The notes under the pieces were generated by a model, which saw nothing but the letters and a program-made list of their open reading frames with translations, was not told the origin of the DNA and did no database searches. From Chlamydomonas sphaeroides (Eukaryota; Chlorophyta; Chlorophyceae; Chlamydomonadales; Chlamydomonadaceae), in the NCBI GenBank assembly GCA_001662425.1, contig BDDC01000224.1, positions 1 through 64,000 on the forward strand: DNA of 64,000 nt. The letters are read 5' to 3'. The position numbers were made by a program, and so were the translations under genes. Below are positions 34,501 to 46,260 of the stretch, one piece after another (the stretch's first letter is position 1; every line of letters begins with the position of its first letter).

Positions 34501-35342
34501 TCCTGGTAGGTCGCCATGATCACGTTGGCGTTCTCAATCACACGCAGGTACGTGGTGTACGCCTCCTCGCCGCCCAGCTGCAGCTCCAGGAAGCAGCGGT
34601 CCATCTTGTTGACGGTCAGCACGGGGCGGATGCGCTCGGCCAGGGCCTGGCGCAGCACAGTCTCCGTCTGCACGCACACGCCCTCCACGCAGTCCACGAC
34701 GACGAGCGCACCATCGGTAATGCGCAGCGCGGCCGTCACCTCCGAGGAGAAATCGACGTGACCGGGCGAGTCGATCAGGTTCACCAGGTAATCGTTGCCG
34801 TTCTTCTCGCCAGTGAAGTTCTTCATGAAGTCCTCAGGGCACTGGTAGTAGAGCGAAATGCCCGTCGACTTGATGGTAATGCCGCGCTCCTGCTCGTCGG
34901 CGCGCGTGTCCGTGAGGCGGGCATCGCCGGCCTACGACAACGAGGGGACCAGGGGGTCAGTCGGTGGAAGGCGAGGGTGACGGGTGCTCGCAGGGATCTC
35001 TTGGCGGCGCACCTGGTCGAGGGCCATGATACCGGCCGCAGCCACCAGCGAGTCCGTGAGGGTCGACTTGCCTGCAGCCGCCGACCCCCGTTAGCGTGGC
35101 CCTGCCAGCAGCGCCCGCAGCAGCTCTTACCGTGGTCCACATGGGCAATCACACTCATATTGCGGATGTTGTGCTTCTTGTCCATGAGCATACGGATCTC
35201 CTCGATAGTGAACTTCACCTGCGGCCATAGCGGGCCAAGCAATTCCAAAGCGGTCACGTTGTGGGGCTGGGGCAGAGAGAGCGCTGGCGGAGCGAGAGAA
35301 AGAGCGAGTCGCGAGCTGGGTGCAAGTGTCGGCGCGCACCAT
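31512..35342 (-). CDS. EEF2: Translation elongation factor 2 (eEF2)
   Basis: Cytosolic GTPase that translocates the ribosome. Nine coding exons: 35340..35342 (ATG only), 35131..35218, 35013..35071, 34175..34931, 33567..33920, 32908..33320, 32571..32720, 32053..32369, 31512..31908; 845 residues, normal for the family. The start MVKFTIEEIRMLMD is canonical only if the lone ATG exon is used. Seen: G1 AHVDHGKS (26-33), switch region RGITIKSTGIS, G3 DSPGH (104-108), G4 NKMD (158-161), and the diphthamide loop DAIHRGGGQ with His702 as the expected modified residue. The C-terminal domain V motif SGQAFPQCVFDHWEV is intact. The CDS uses mostly C/G third positions, as expected for a highly expressed algal gene. 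A 467-residue antisense ORF over it is a shadow. Confidence 0.97.
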
Positions 35343-37536
35343 TTTTCACGCCTTGCTGGTACAGGCCCAACTCAGGGGAAAAAGGTATGAAAGAAGGCCA
35401 CCGCTATGCGCCGGTGCGGCTGTAAAGAGACGACGGACGTGCGGGGCGGCACTTTGGTCGCGCCCAGGTGCAATGGGGAGCAATGGGGACAGCATTAAGC
35501 GGACAGCCCCATTCCCTTGCAGAAGGACACAATGTGATCTTCTGCAATAGCTCTGCCAGCTCAGTGAAGGTCGCGATGGCCGCTAGCGCAGCGCGCGGCT
35601 GCGCCACCGACGCAATCGCGCCTCGATTTGCCCTCCGACACCGCCCTCAGTTTGGTGCAGTGGTAGCGGCATGCAGACGATGCTGAAGTAACGCATCACC
35701 CATCTCGCAGCTGTTTCCCGCGCCGCGGACACGGCATGCGTTACGAGGCATCATTGCAGTGCTGCACTCCTGTGAGTGAGCGGACAGGTGAGTACTTGTC
35801 TTCGCCGTGGAATGGGCAATGCGTGAGGTCATAGCAGGGAGCGCCGGGCGGGTGCGCCCCTCCTTCACCAGCCTGTGCTGCCCCCTACTTCTTCGCACCA
35901 TCCTGCATGCTCGCCGCTCATGCCCCAGCTTGACCGGCTCAGGACTCAATGAGACGTTGGTTTGTGTGACTGCGAAGCTGGGCAGTGGCGCTCGCGTGGT
36001 GTGTTGTCAGCGTCCGTGGGCCCCGCAACCGGGGCGGCTATACGTCTTTGCCTGCCCTCCGCTGCACTACCACCTGTTCTGTGAATCCGCATATCTGCCG
36101 CTCTGTTGTGCCGGGCTGTGGCGTACGTACAATAACGACGGTGGTGGTGCGCCACGCTAGTGGACGTGTCAGGTTGAGTGCGCCCCTTGCTCGTCTATTT
36201 GGGCAGACTCCGAGGGCTGCGGGTGGCGGGCGGGCGCAGAAGGCATGGGCCGAACGTCCGGTACCGGTTGCATGTGGTCGGAGTCGGGACTGCCGCAAAT
36301 ACCGCCGGCAGCCCCCTCAAAGCCACCCAACGTGTTTCTCTACCCGGCCTGTGCCACCTGCTAACGCGCGCCCTGGTACGGACTACCTGCGCCACGCAAC
36401 ATAGGTGCACATCACCGCGCCCCTGACCCCGCCCGGCGGGCGAAAGACTTTTGTCTGATTATATGACGGCGTAGGCCTAGCTAGCAGTATCGTAGTAAGG
36501 CTGGCGGAAGGGGCCCGGACGACAGGTGCCGATATGGCGCAGACAGGAGGTGCCTGAGTGCGTGAGCCGTCCGTGCTACCGGGCGTGATGTCGCCTGTCG
36601 GCTTGTCGGCCGCATCTACCCTCATACCCGTCACCTTGGGAGCTAGGGTGGGGCCCAGCAGCGGCAATAAGGATGCTGCGCTGACGAGAAGCTCGGGGCC
36701 CGTGGGGACTGGCGATGCCATGCAAGCATGCATGGCGCAACGGACCACCCACAGTATCCATCATTGTGGTTGTAGCGGGGGCGTGCGGGGCAGGGTTGCG
36801 CCGTGCTCCCATGTCCCCAATGGCTACATGTATGTCAAGCCCAGGCCGCTTTGCTAACCGGGCGCGCCGCAACGTTGGTGCTCTTCACCCCACCTCCCCA
36901 CGCAGCGCGTGAGCCCAGCGTGCAGGCGGCCGGAGAACGCAGTTGCTGCTTGACGGCAGACGGCAGCCAGCAAATCCGACCTGACCCACTAAACAGTCGC
37001 ACGGTCGTTAAGATGTCGCGCTGTGGTCCAATGACGTTGTCGGCGCTCGCGCTGTTACTGTGATGCCACGGCTCGCCATCACTGCGTAGCGGGATCGCCA
37101 AGGAGACCTGAGCCAGAACATCGTCACCATAACTATAACTACCGCTTACACCGTCACGCGGTATCTGCTGCGGCACGGCGCCGTCCGCACCACGCGCCGC
37201 CCGCTCATCCTGCATCGGCCCACGCGGACCAGCTACGGCCTCCTGGCCCCTCGCAGGCCGCCCTCATTCACTCCCCTCTTCCACATCTGCACACTACGTC
37301 TACGCCGCACGGCTACATGCACGCATGCGCTGCGTGCTCCTTGCTACCTCGCTACACCGAAAGTGGCACAGCAGCCTCAGCTGTCCGCATGCGCGCACGT
37401 GCTGCGTGTCCGCTGCTGTCGCACAAAACTGCGCGCTACATCACACCTACCGAGTTCCGGGCCATCTCCTACTGCACAAATATGCCTCCGCGCAGTGCTT
37501 ATCGCCGTCGTTACCACCCCACACATGCTGCCTACC
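35343..37536. other. 2.2-kb gap, no gene seen
   Basis: Upstream of EF-2 and downstream of the GNAT-like gene. ORFs are at most about 200 codons, with no domain and no convincing splice partners. It holds the EF-2 promoter. TTACA at 37146-37150 (minus TGTAA), about 390 bp past the GNAT gene stop, may be its polyadenylation signal. Confidence 0.5.
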
Positions 37537-40500
37537 CTACCCTGCGCCGCCCGGCCGCAAACCCCTGTTCATCGCCCCCGAGCCGGCCTGCACGCCCTGG
37601 TGAGGCACAAAGCCCCCAGCGCCGGCCTGCTGCTGCGGCCCGGCGCCACCCCCTAGCCCCTGCTGCGCCCCTTGACCTTGCCCCTGCTGCTGCATTGAGA
37701 AGGCAGTCCCTTGCCCCTGCTGCTGCGCCTGTGCGGCGGCGCCCGAGGCCACCTGCAGGCCGTGGCAGGCTGCCAGCGACATGCTGCCGTGCCCCTGCAG
37801 CGACAGCCCGTGCTGCCCGCCCAGCTGCCCGGACCCCGCCTGGCCGACGGCTTGCATGCCGCCGTGCTGGCCCTGGAGCATGCCGCCGCCGAGTCCAAGC
37901 CGCATGCCGCCACCAGAGCCGCCGAGCGTGAGGCCACTCTGCGGGTCGGGCTGCTGCTGCTGCTGCTGCATGCCGCCGTGGCCGAGCTGCATACCTCCGT
38001 GCAGCCCCGACTGCATGCTGGGCATCATGCCCGGCTGCATGCCGCCGTGCAGCGAGTGTGTGCCCGGCTGCATGCCGCCACGCGGTGAGCGGGAGAGGCC
38101 CTGGCCTCCCAGTGACTGCATGCCGCCGAGTTGGCTCGACTGCAAGCCGCCGAGCTGGCCCGACTGCAAGCCGCCAAACTGCCCCGACTGCAAGCCGCCA
38201 TATTGGCCACCAAGTTGCCCCGACTGCAAGCCACCGTGCTGCCCTGTCTGCATGCCACAGAGCTGCCCCGACTGCAAGCTGCCGTGTTGCCCGGACTGCA
38301 GGTTGCCGAGTTGCCCTGACTGCAGGCTGTTGAACTGCCCTGATTGCATGCCGCCGAGCTGCCCGGACTGTAACCCGGCAAGCTGACTCGATAGCATGCC
38401 GCCGAGCTGCCCCGACTGCAAGCCGCCGAGCTGCCCCGATTGCAAGCCGCCGAAGTGCCCCGACTGCATGCCGCCGGCTTGGCTGCCGAGCTGCCCCGAC
38501 TGCATGCCGCCGAGTTGCCCCGATTGCAAGCTCCCAAGTTGCCCTGACGACATGCCACTGAGTTGCCCTGACTGCAAGCTGCCGAGCTGCCCCGACTGCA
38601 AGCCGCCAAGCTGCCCTGATTGCATGCCGCCGGATTGGCCGCCAAGCTGCCCCGACTGCATGCCACCGAGTTGTCCCGATTGCAAGCTTCCGAGCTGCCC
38701 CGACGGCAGGCCGCCGAGTTGCCCCGACTGCAAGCTGCCGAGTGGCCCCGACGGCAAGCTGCCAAGCTGATTTGACTGCAAGCCGCCGAGCTGCCCTGAC
38801 TGCAAGCCGCCGAACTGCCCACCCAGCTGTGCCTGCTGCATTCCGCTCGTGTGCCCTGACTGCAGGCCGCCGAGCTGTCCGCCCTGCAAGCCGCCGAGCT
38901 GCCCGCCCTGCGAGCCGGCGAGCTGCCCACCCTGCAAGCCGGCGAGCTGCCCGCCAAGCTGCCCACCGTGCTGGCTGGAGTGCATGCCACCGAGCTGCCC
39001 CGACTGCAAGCTGCCGAGCTGCCCCGACTGCAAGCTGCCAAGCTGATTAGACTGCAAGCCGCCGAGCTGGCTGGACTGCAAGCCGCCGAGCTGCCCGCCG
39101 AACTGCCCTTGCTGCATGCCGCTCAGGTGCCCTGACTGCAGCCCGCCGAGCTGCCCGCCCTGCAAGCTGCCGAGCTGTCCGAGCTGCGACCCGCCGCCGC
39201 CGCCGTGCTGTGCGCTGCCCAGCGGCGATGACCGGAGCCGTGAGAGCGGGCTGCCCTGCAGCCCGCCCATGAGCGACCCTGGCTGCGGCGACCGCTGCAG
39301 AGGCGGCAGCGGCCCCGGCTGTAGGGATAGGCCTTGCTGCGGTAGCAACTGCAGCGAGCCCGATTGCAAGCTTCCCAAGCTCGACTGCAGCTGCAGGTCG
39401 CCGCGGCCTATGTCGAGCAGCCCACCGCCCTGCTGGGGCGGCGGGAGGAGGAGTTGCCCCTGGGTTGGCTGCAGCTCGAGGCTCTGCCCGCTGGGCGCGA
39501 GCTGGCCCGGCGCAGAGCCCTGCCACGAGAGCGGCCGACCCGCCGGCGTGCCCACCAAGCTCTGCCCGAGCATGCTGCCGCCTGACTGCATGGCGTCAGG
39601 GACGAGCATGTCGCTGCCGATGAGGCCGCCGCCCGGCTGCAGGTGGAACGCCTGGTCCAAGCCGCTGGCCCCGCCGGGGCCGGACATGTCCGGCCGCAGC
39701 CCCGCAAGCGCCGTGCTGCCGTGGAGCGCCCGTAGCGGGCCGCCGTCGGCCGGCTGGGGCGTGGGCGGCCCACCACCAGCGTCCGCGTGTGCTGCGCCAA
39801 GCAGGCCCCGCTGCGCGTGGCGGTCCCCACCGTTCGCCTCGCCAAACAGGAGGCCATCGTTGGGGAGGCCATGCACCGCGGAGGCCGCAGCGGCCACGGC
39901 ATTGTCGCTGCGCCCCAGCTGCAGACCGCCGAAGCTGCCACCCAGGCCGCTGGCAGCCGGCTCCCGCATCGACAGAGACTCGTCCCGGCTGGTGCTCTCG
40001 CTGCGCTTGCTGCTGAGCCGCGGGCGGGAAGCAGGCGGCGCGCTGGCCGGCGTGCCGCCAAAGGGCCGCTGCGGGCGCTTCTGGCCGATGAAGGCGTACG
40101 TGCGTGCCTTGAAGTCCTCATGCTTGAACATGACGGACTTTACGCGCCGGGGCGGGGGCACGTCCTTGTGCATCTGCGTGGTATTCTGCAGGTACACCAG
40201 GTCCGTGTGCAAGATGTCCCACTCCTCCATCTGCTCGTCCGACGCGTACTCAAAGCCCAGGTGGCGCCACGTGCTCTGCACGGCGGCATCGTTGGTGCTG
40301 CACAGCATGAGCTTCTTCAGCCCGAGCGTGCGAGCAATCTCTTCGATCGCCTCGACCAGGCACCTGTTGGGGGAGGCAAGGGGCGGGACAGCCTTAGGTT
40401 GGTGTCGTGCGTGCGACAAACAAGCACATTGTCACGCCCTGCTAGTCACGTCGGTACCTATTATCCTCTGTACCCCGTAGCTACCTGCAGTAACCACGGC

Positions 40501-41150
40501 CGCGCTTGTTCTCGTGCGTGGCGACGAAAGGGATCTCCAGGTAACCAGGCCCCGAACGGATGGTGGCGGCCGTGACGGGCCTGCCATGCGTTTGCAGCAT
40601 CGGGACGGGGCTCTTGGGGGCCCCCATGATGTAGGGCTTGCGCGGCTCATCGCCGGTGACTTCGCCTCCGGGCGGCGGCCAGCCGCAGCGGTAGCGCGGG
40701 AGAATCACGAGGACCCTGAAGCCCCCAAAGTCCTGTTCGGGCAGGCAGTGACAAGAGTCACTCCGAGCTCTGACAGACGTGAGACAGCGACCAGCCATAG
40801 CGCTCCGGGCAACCTCGGTGCCTCACCAGCTCATCATCGCCCTCCGCAGCCTGGGCAGTGACAGTCCAGTCCAGATACTCGTGGATGGTCGCAACGCGCG
40901 GCTTGTCGCCGTGTATGCGAGCCAGGCGCTTGGGACCAATTTGCCCGGTCTCAAAGGCCTTGAAGAGGAACGGCGAGTCGTTACGGGCGTTTAAAGCTCC
41001 GTCCACCGGGCCGAACTGAGAGTAGCTGCGGAGCTGATAGACTACATGCGGACGGCCGGGCAGCTCAAATAACTCCTGGCAGGGCAGCGCGTGCAGCGCT
41101 GCGCGTGTGGCCGCCAAGCGCAGCCTGCGCTCGCCCTGAGCCGTGGACAT
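37537..41150 (-). CDS. GNAT-like acetyltransferase domain with Q/G/L/S repeat tail
   Basis: Three exons: 40827..41150, 40485..40732, 37537..40363; about 1132 residues. ATG 41150 gives MSTAQGERRL. Residues about 30-105 (VVYQLRSYSQFG, ARNDSPFLFKAFETG) belong to no family I can name. DFGGFRVLVILPRY and YLEIPFVATHENKRGRGYCR, then LVEAIEEIARTLGLKKLML and WRHLGFEYAS, form a GNAT fold; RGRGYCR fits the acetyl-CoA loop (R/QxxGxG). The closest likeness I recall is the acetyltransferase part of plant PHD-finger proteins such as IDM1, but no PHD finger is seen. From about residue 600 the protein is about 45 units of the type LQSGQLGG, then Met/Gly/His/Gln-rich sequence with poly-Gln. The tail is probably disordered. 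Nuclear histone acetylation is inference; activity is untested. Confidence 0.65.
38105..39185 (-). repeat. 24-bp tandem coding repeat (LQSGQLGG octapeptides)
   Basis: About 45 tandem or slightly interrupted 24-bp units inside the last exon of the GNAT-like gene, reading (G/S)(L/M)QSGQLG on the minus strand with occasional extra GQ or GS residues. The frame is kept throughout with no stop, so copies were gained or lost in whole codons. On the plus strand the same array gives Cys/Pro-rich shadow frames. Confidence 0.9.
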
Positions 41151-41602
41151 GCGCTGCGCCGAGCGCTGCCCCGGGACATCATTCCTTCATAGTGAGCAAC
41201 TCGGGGAGCAACCTAATTTGTTTTAGGGTCGCATGTTTGGTGCCGTGGATGGGACACGCGAGCAGTGACCACGCCAGGGCGGCTTCTGCAAGCTGCGAAG
41301 AGCGTTCCATGCAGAACCCCGACCCACCAGCTCACCCAGCTTTCGGACGCGAGACATACGTGCTTGCGGACATAGATTATAAGCTTGAATCATAAGTAGT
41401 CACTCCCGCCACCTGCTGCGCAGCATCTGGTTTGGCCCACACGCGGAACCCGCTGTTCGTGCCGCTTTTCCAACCAAATAGACACAGACTTGTGCCAAAA
41501 GTTCCGCTGATACGCGGGGCTTGAAGGACCACCGTATCTTCTAGTTCCAGGCATCGACGTGTTGCAGCTGCTGACGCCAGCTGCGAGGCCAGCCAGCCAG
41601 CA
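41151..41602. promoter_or_regulatory. Divergent promoter gap, GNAT gene / ORMDL
   Basis: 452 bp between two divergent start codons. It must carry both promoters. It is less GC-rich than the flanking exons. No named motif assigned. Confidence 0.4.
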
Positions 41603-42064
41603 ATGGCGGTCAGGCGGACGGTATCGGAGGTTGACATCAACAAGAACACGAACTGGCTGAACTACCCCAGCGTTTGGACATGGTACCTAGCGGTCATCGT
41701 GCTGGGGTGGCTCGGCATCTCCGCTCTCTTAGACGACGCGGGCATGGCGTGGACCTACGTACACCTTATCCATGGCGTGGTGACGTACTACATGTTGCAC
41801 TGGATCAAGGGGTCCGCCAACCCGGAGGACCAGGGCAAGTACGAGGCGCTCACGTTCTGGGAGCAGGTGGATGGCGAGGCCTACGGGACCCGCAACCGCA
41901 AGATCTTTGCGCTAGTGCCGGTGGTCCTCTTCATGCTGGCTACGCACGGCACGGACTTTAGGAAGCAGCCGCTGGGCCTCAATCTGGTGGTGGTGTTAGT
42001 GCTGGTGCTGGCAAAGCTGCCGGCCCTGCACAAGGTCCGGTTCTTTGGTATCAACAAGTACTAG
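41603..42064 (+). CDS. ORMDL: ORMDL family ER membrane protein
   Basis: ORMDL/Orm proteins sit in the ER membrane and restrain serine palmitoyltransferase, the first enzyme of sphingolipid synthesis. A single exon of 153 codons, the usual family length. Seen: NTNWLNYPSVWTWYL at the N-terminus, the HLIHGVVTYYMLHWIKGSAN segment, EDQGKYEALTFWEQVDG, the hydrophobic pair (IFALVPVVLFMLATH; LNLVVVLVLVLAKLP) and the hallmark end ALHKVRFFGINKY. Four membrane segments are expected. It lacks introns although most neighbours have many. TGTAA at 42491 is a candidate polyadenylation signal. Confidence 0.95.
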   Translation: MAVRRTVSEVDINKNTNWLNYPSVWTWYLAVIVLGWLGISALLDDAGMAWTYVHLIHGVVTYYMLHWIKGSANPEDQGKYEALTFWEQVDGEAYGTRNRKIFALVPVVLFMLATHGTDFRKQPLGLNLVVVLVLVLAKLPALHKVRFFGINKY

Positions 42065-43972
42065 GCGGCAGGGCCGCTGGCAGCCTCAGCGTGTGTTGTA
42101 TTGTCACCGGCGCCGGCCGTCGGCGTCGGTCATGGTGGTGGGTTGGAGGTGGCGTGGAGTGTCCAGATCCAGGCCGCGCGCCATGGCTGTGCACAAGGGC
42201 GCTGCGCCCGCGCGAGCCCACCGTGGGTATGCTTACCCGGTGTCTGCAGAGCGCGAGCGCTGGTGGAGACGAGAGTGTTCTGCCTTTCGGTGTGGTTTCG
42301 GCTGTCTCGGTGTGGTTTCGGCAGGCGGGCAACCTAGGCAGTGGGCCCTGGGCCCAGCATGCGGCCAGCGGTGGTGCGTGTGCGGCGTTGCAGGCTGAGG
42401 CCCGGCGTGGTAGCCAGGCCGACGGTTGCGCCTGGTGCCTTGCGCGCCTGAGCAATGGCAGCCGTCTGGTACAAGCAAGCTGCGGCCGGTTGTAATCATC
42501 GGTCGGGTCCGTTGTGTTCCCCGTGCTGCCTTCGCGTACTTTCGCTTTTATGGTCTCCACGGCGGGCCTTCCCGCCGCGTCTTGCGGCTACCAGCTTGCG
42601 CAGCTGCGCATGGGTGCATGGCTCAACCCCAGAAGGGGCCACCCAGACCAGACCACACGGTCGGTCATGATGCCGACGTAGCGGTCACGAACAGCCGCAG
42701 CCGCCTGCAAGGCATCCTGGCATCGCTTCAATATGAGCGTCAGCCGGCCTGCCGCGTGCCGCCCGCAATGCGCCAAGCGGCTGACCCGCCGGAACCCGCC
42801 GCGACAATGCCGCCCTCTTGCGAGCTGAACTGGACCCGGGCTACTGCGCAGCGTAACACCACGACCTGCCTTCGTGGCTGGCACTGTTGCAGTGTTGAAG
42901 CTGGTGTGGTGAGGGCAGCTAGACACCTACATTGCTGAATCGCCTTCGACAGAATCAAGCGCCAGCGCTGTTGCAGTCAGCACGTATCCGGAGGGTGGCG
43001 CCCACGCCCCCAACCCTGTGCACGGACACAGCCGTAGCGGTATCCCCTGCTCGGCCCGCTGCCTGGTCCCCTTGGTTGCACACTTGACGGAATGGGTCGA
43101 CGCGCAAAGGGGCGCAGCCCCTACCCAGTCCTTCGTTTGGGGCTGTCGGCCGCCCCGAACAATGGGGCCACTTCAGGTTACGCTGTTTGACGCAGGCTCC
43201 CACCAGCCACGACCCTATCGACTCGCCATACGTCACAGTACCGGTATTTGTCGAGAACGGCCGGGACATGGCCGGGTCACGCTTGAATGAAAAGAAATGG
43301 CAGGCACCCCGCCCCCCGCGGCCTCGCGCTTGCACAAGTTTACGGCCGCTACCGCAACAGCTATCGCAACAGCCACCGCCCAGCCAGCGAGGCACGGCCA
43401 GGAAGCAGGGCCCGCCCTCGCTGTCAACTCAGCCCCCAACACCGCTACGCTTGCGCTTGGCGCCGCCAGCTGAGGCTGAGCTTGGCCGCATGCCGCTGCC
43501 GCTAGGCCTCGGCCCGGGGGTGTTCTTCTTCTTCTGCGAGCGAGCGTGGCTGTGGGAATTCTGGTAGGGCGATTGAGGGCCGCTACGCTTTATGCTTACA
43601 CCTGCGCCACCTCCGCCTGCCTCGGCGAGAGCACTGTCCTTGCGTGTCCGACAGAACAACCTTGTCATTCATACGTCCGAAGAAATGGTAGTCTGCCGCC
43701 TCCCGCTGTCACTCGCCTCTGCGTAAGTTCATGCCCACCCCTGTCGACACCGCCTCCCGCCGCAAACTAAGGCAGCTTGCTGCACGCAGCATCAGCTGCA
43801 CAGCAAGCCGCGAAACTCCTGCCCCATAGCTCGAGTGCCGTGCCGCCGCCGCGCTGCCGCCATGGGCAGTCCTGCACACGTATTCACCGCCTCGCAGCCC
43901 GGACCTGCGCTTCCTTGCCCTTCCTCCCCTTGCCCTCGCCGCTCTTCCCCTCCATCCCCGTACATAGACCCC
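42065..43972. other. 1.9-kb convergent gap, no gene seen
   Basis: Between the 3' ends of ORMDL and the FHA-RING gene. It contains the TGTAA at 42491 on plus and TTACA at 43596-43600 (minus TGTAA, about 373 bp past the FHA-RING stop). ORFs here lack domains. Nothing else is supported. Confidence 0.5.
42491..42495 (+). terminator. Putative TGTAA polyadenylation signal for ORMDL
   Basis: TGTAA, the usual green-algal polyadenylation motif, 427 bp after the ORMDL stop on the coding strand. Chance matches of a pentamer are common, so this is only suggestive. Confidence 0.35.
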
Positions 43973-45881
43973 TCACCGCCTCCCGGCCGCGCCGCCTCCC
44001 TGGTTCCGCATCGTGTTGAGCCCTGCCCCGCCGCCCCCGTGCTCGCTGGCGCGAAAGCGCGCGGCCATAGAGTTCGGGTCGTCTACCGCATGCCCCATCT
44101 GGCGGCCGCCCTCCAGCCCCGCCATGTTGGGGTCGTGCAGGCCGCCCGCTCCCGCAGCGCCGAGAGCGCCCTGCGGGTTGTTGGCGTTGGGGAGGTTGGG
44201 GTCGAGCGCAAAGCGGTTCCGCGCCGCTGAGTTCTGCGCCTGCATGGGGGGCGGCGGTGGGCACGTGTCAGCGGCATCGGCTGCTCGGCGTGGCCCGCGC
44301 AGCCCCGCTTGGCTGCCATGCCAACACGCAACCTACGGATTGCGGAATCCGTACGCACGGCCCACCTGTTGCCCTTCCCTCCCCGGCTCACCTGCTGGCG
44401 CCGCTGCTGCATGGCCGTGCTCCAGCCCTCCAGCACGCTGGGCCCCACCTCTTCCCACGCCAGCTGCTTACGCCGCCGCTCGCGCTTGCTGTTGGGCGAC
44501 ACCAGGTTGTGCGTAATGATGTCGGTCACGGTGTTATCCACGGAACGGCAGCGCACCGGCACGCCTGCGGTGAAGCACGGGCCAAACAGGCCAGGTCAGG
44601 GTGCAAGCAGCGTACCGTACCGCGGGCTGCTACGATGGCCGCGCATCACCGCAGGCGAGACTGGGAACAGGACGCCGTCGCACCTGCGCTTGGTTTTCTA
44701 CACTCAGGGCATGACTGCTTTTGCGCCAGCCAGCTGGCCAGGCATATGCCGCAAAACATGTGCCCGCAGGACAGCGCGTGTGCGCCCGCGAGCCAGTCGT
44801 GGCAGATGGCGCAGGTCAGGTGGTTGGCGATGAGCGCCGCCACGTCCTTGGCCGTGGTGACCGCGGTCTTGGCCTTCTTGTTCTCCTTGTCGCCGCTGCT
44901 GGTGGACGGCTCCTCGCACTCCATGTCCTCCTGGCCCGTGCGCTCAATCTCGTGGAACTTGCGGGCGCGGGCCTGTGGGCGCGGGGAGCGGGGCGAGAGG
45001 AGGCATGTGGTGCTGTGATGCGAAGCTTGTCGGCCAAAGTGGGCCGGGCCGGCGAGCCGGACACGGCCGGTATGCGCTGGATTAGCGCGGTCCACCGCTC
45101 GCAATGGAGTCCGGGGCAAGACAGCAGGGCGGCGGGTGTGGGTCGGCGGGCGTGGCATGCTAAGCATGTTGGTGGTCTAGGGTGTCTGCGACAGCCCGCG
45201 GCGCACTGGGCTACAGCGTGCGCTGCGGCGTGAGTCACGGCTCACCTGGCCGTTGCTACGGGGCTGCGCCTGCTGTTGGGCTGGCGAATTGAAGGCGCTG
45301 TCTGTGTCATCGTCTAGCGGCGTGTAGCGGAACAGGAAGGGGTTGGCCACCGTGACGTCCGGCGTCTCGCTGCGGGCCACAATGGTCTCTGGCCCACCAA
45401 AGCCGATCTGCGCGGCCGGCACGGGCGGGGCGGGCCGCGTGGGTATGGGCGGATGGGGGAAAGTGTTGGGGAGCCACTTTACGCATCCAAGATCGACACA
45501 GCACGTGCTGGCGCCTTTGTTCATGGGGCATCAGGCCGCTGGCTAATGTGTGGCTGGGCGCAGCTAGAGGAATACCAACAGCACGGACCCCGCACCCACC
45601 ACGTCGCCGCGCCGCAGCTCCCACGTCTCGTCCCCGCGCAGACGGCGCAGGAACTCGCCCTCCCGCGCAATGTAGGTCCCATTCGTAGAGCTCAGGTCGC
45701 GGAGGACCAGGCTGCCGTCCGGCTGAACGCAAATTTTGGCATGCTTGCGAGATAGCAGGAACGGCACCTCCGGGCAGTCTAAGCGAATCGTCGAGTCACT
45801 CTCGCGTCCAATGCTGACGACGCCAGCGTGCGCCAAGCCCACGAGGTCGTAAAATATAGTTCGATTCACCCCTCGAATCAT
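43973..45881 (-). CDS. FHA-RING E3 ubiquitin ligase, CHFR/RNF8-like
   Basis: Five exons: 45576..45881, 45246..45407, 44684..44972, 44392..44564, 43973..44239; about 398 residues. The FHA domain (about 10-102) has the phosphothreonine-binding residues Gly25-Arg26, the Ser44-Arg45/His47 motif (LSRKHAKI) and Asn67-Gly68-Thr69. A C3HC4 RING follows at 210-247: CAIC, ALSCGH, FCGICLASW, SCPEC, with all eight ligands present. Between them is a Ser/Lys linker (STSSGDKENKKAK). The C-terminus is Asn/Gly-rich and unlike the cysteine-rich end of animal CHFR. By family, FHA-RING ligases bind phosphorylated partners and ubiquitinate them in mitotic checkpoint or DNA-damage responses. The specific pathway here is inference. 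Confidence 0.85.
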
Positions 45882-46260
45882 TTCAGAGCTGCCAGCCCTG
45901 CCGCCGGACGGCTGGCTCTAATCTGGGGGCAGCACTACTGCTTGACGCGTGTTGGAGTCGTGGTGAAGCTGGGCTGACGCTACAGTATTTGGCCGTCTTT
46001 CAGCGCAGAGCAGCTGCTGCAGCCTAACGCAGTTACGTCGATGAGCGGTGTGGTTGACGAGGTGGAGTGCAAGGGAGTGTGCACCGAGCAGTGTGCCCCT
46101 GCGTCCCGACTTAAACAACAAACTCGAAATCCATCCAAAGGAGGCAAATCGTCCCAACTCCACGCTTCCGTGCCCATCCATACCAAGCAGAACACACCTG
46201 ACTGTGGTTATTATTAGCAAAGTACTGCAAGGAGACGCTTCAGTCAGGCACGCAACGAGG
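45882..46260. promoter_or_regulatory. Divergent promoter gap, FHA-RING / NIPSNAP
   Basis: 379 bp between divergent start codons, so a shared or back-to-back promoter. More AT-rich than the flanking exons. No specific element assigned. Confidence 0.4.

Noticed and set aside
33987..35390. 467-codon plus-strand ORF
   Set aside because: It lies antisense to EF-2 exons, whose codon bias leaves the opposite strand free of stops. No domain is seen.
39116..40480. 454-codon plus-strand ORF, Cys/Pro-rich
   Set aside because: Antisense to the GNAT-like exon and its octapeptide repeats. The Cys-Pro pattern is the mirror of the Gln-Ser-Gly codons, not a metallothionein-like gene.
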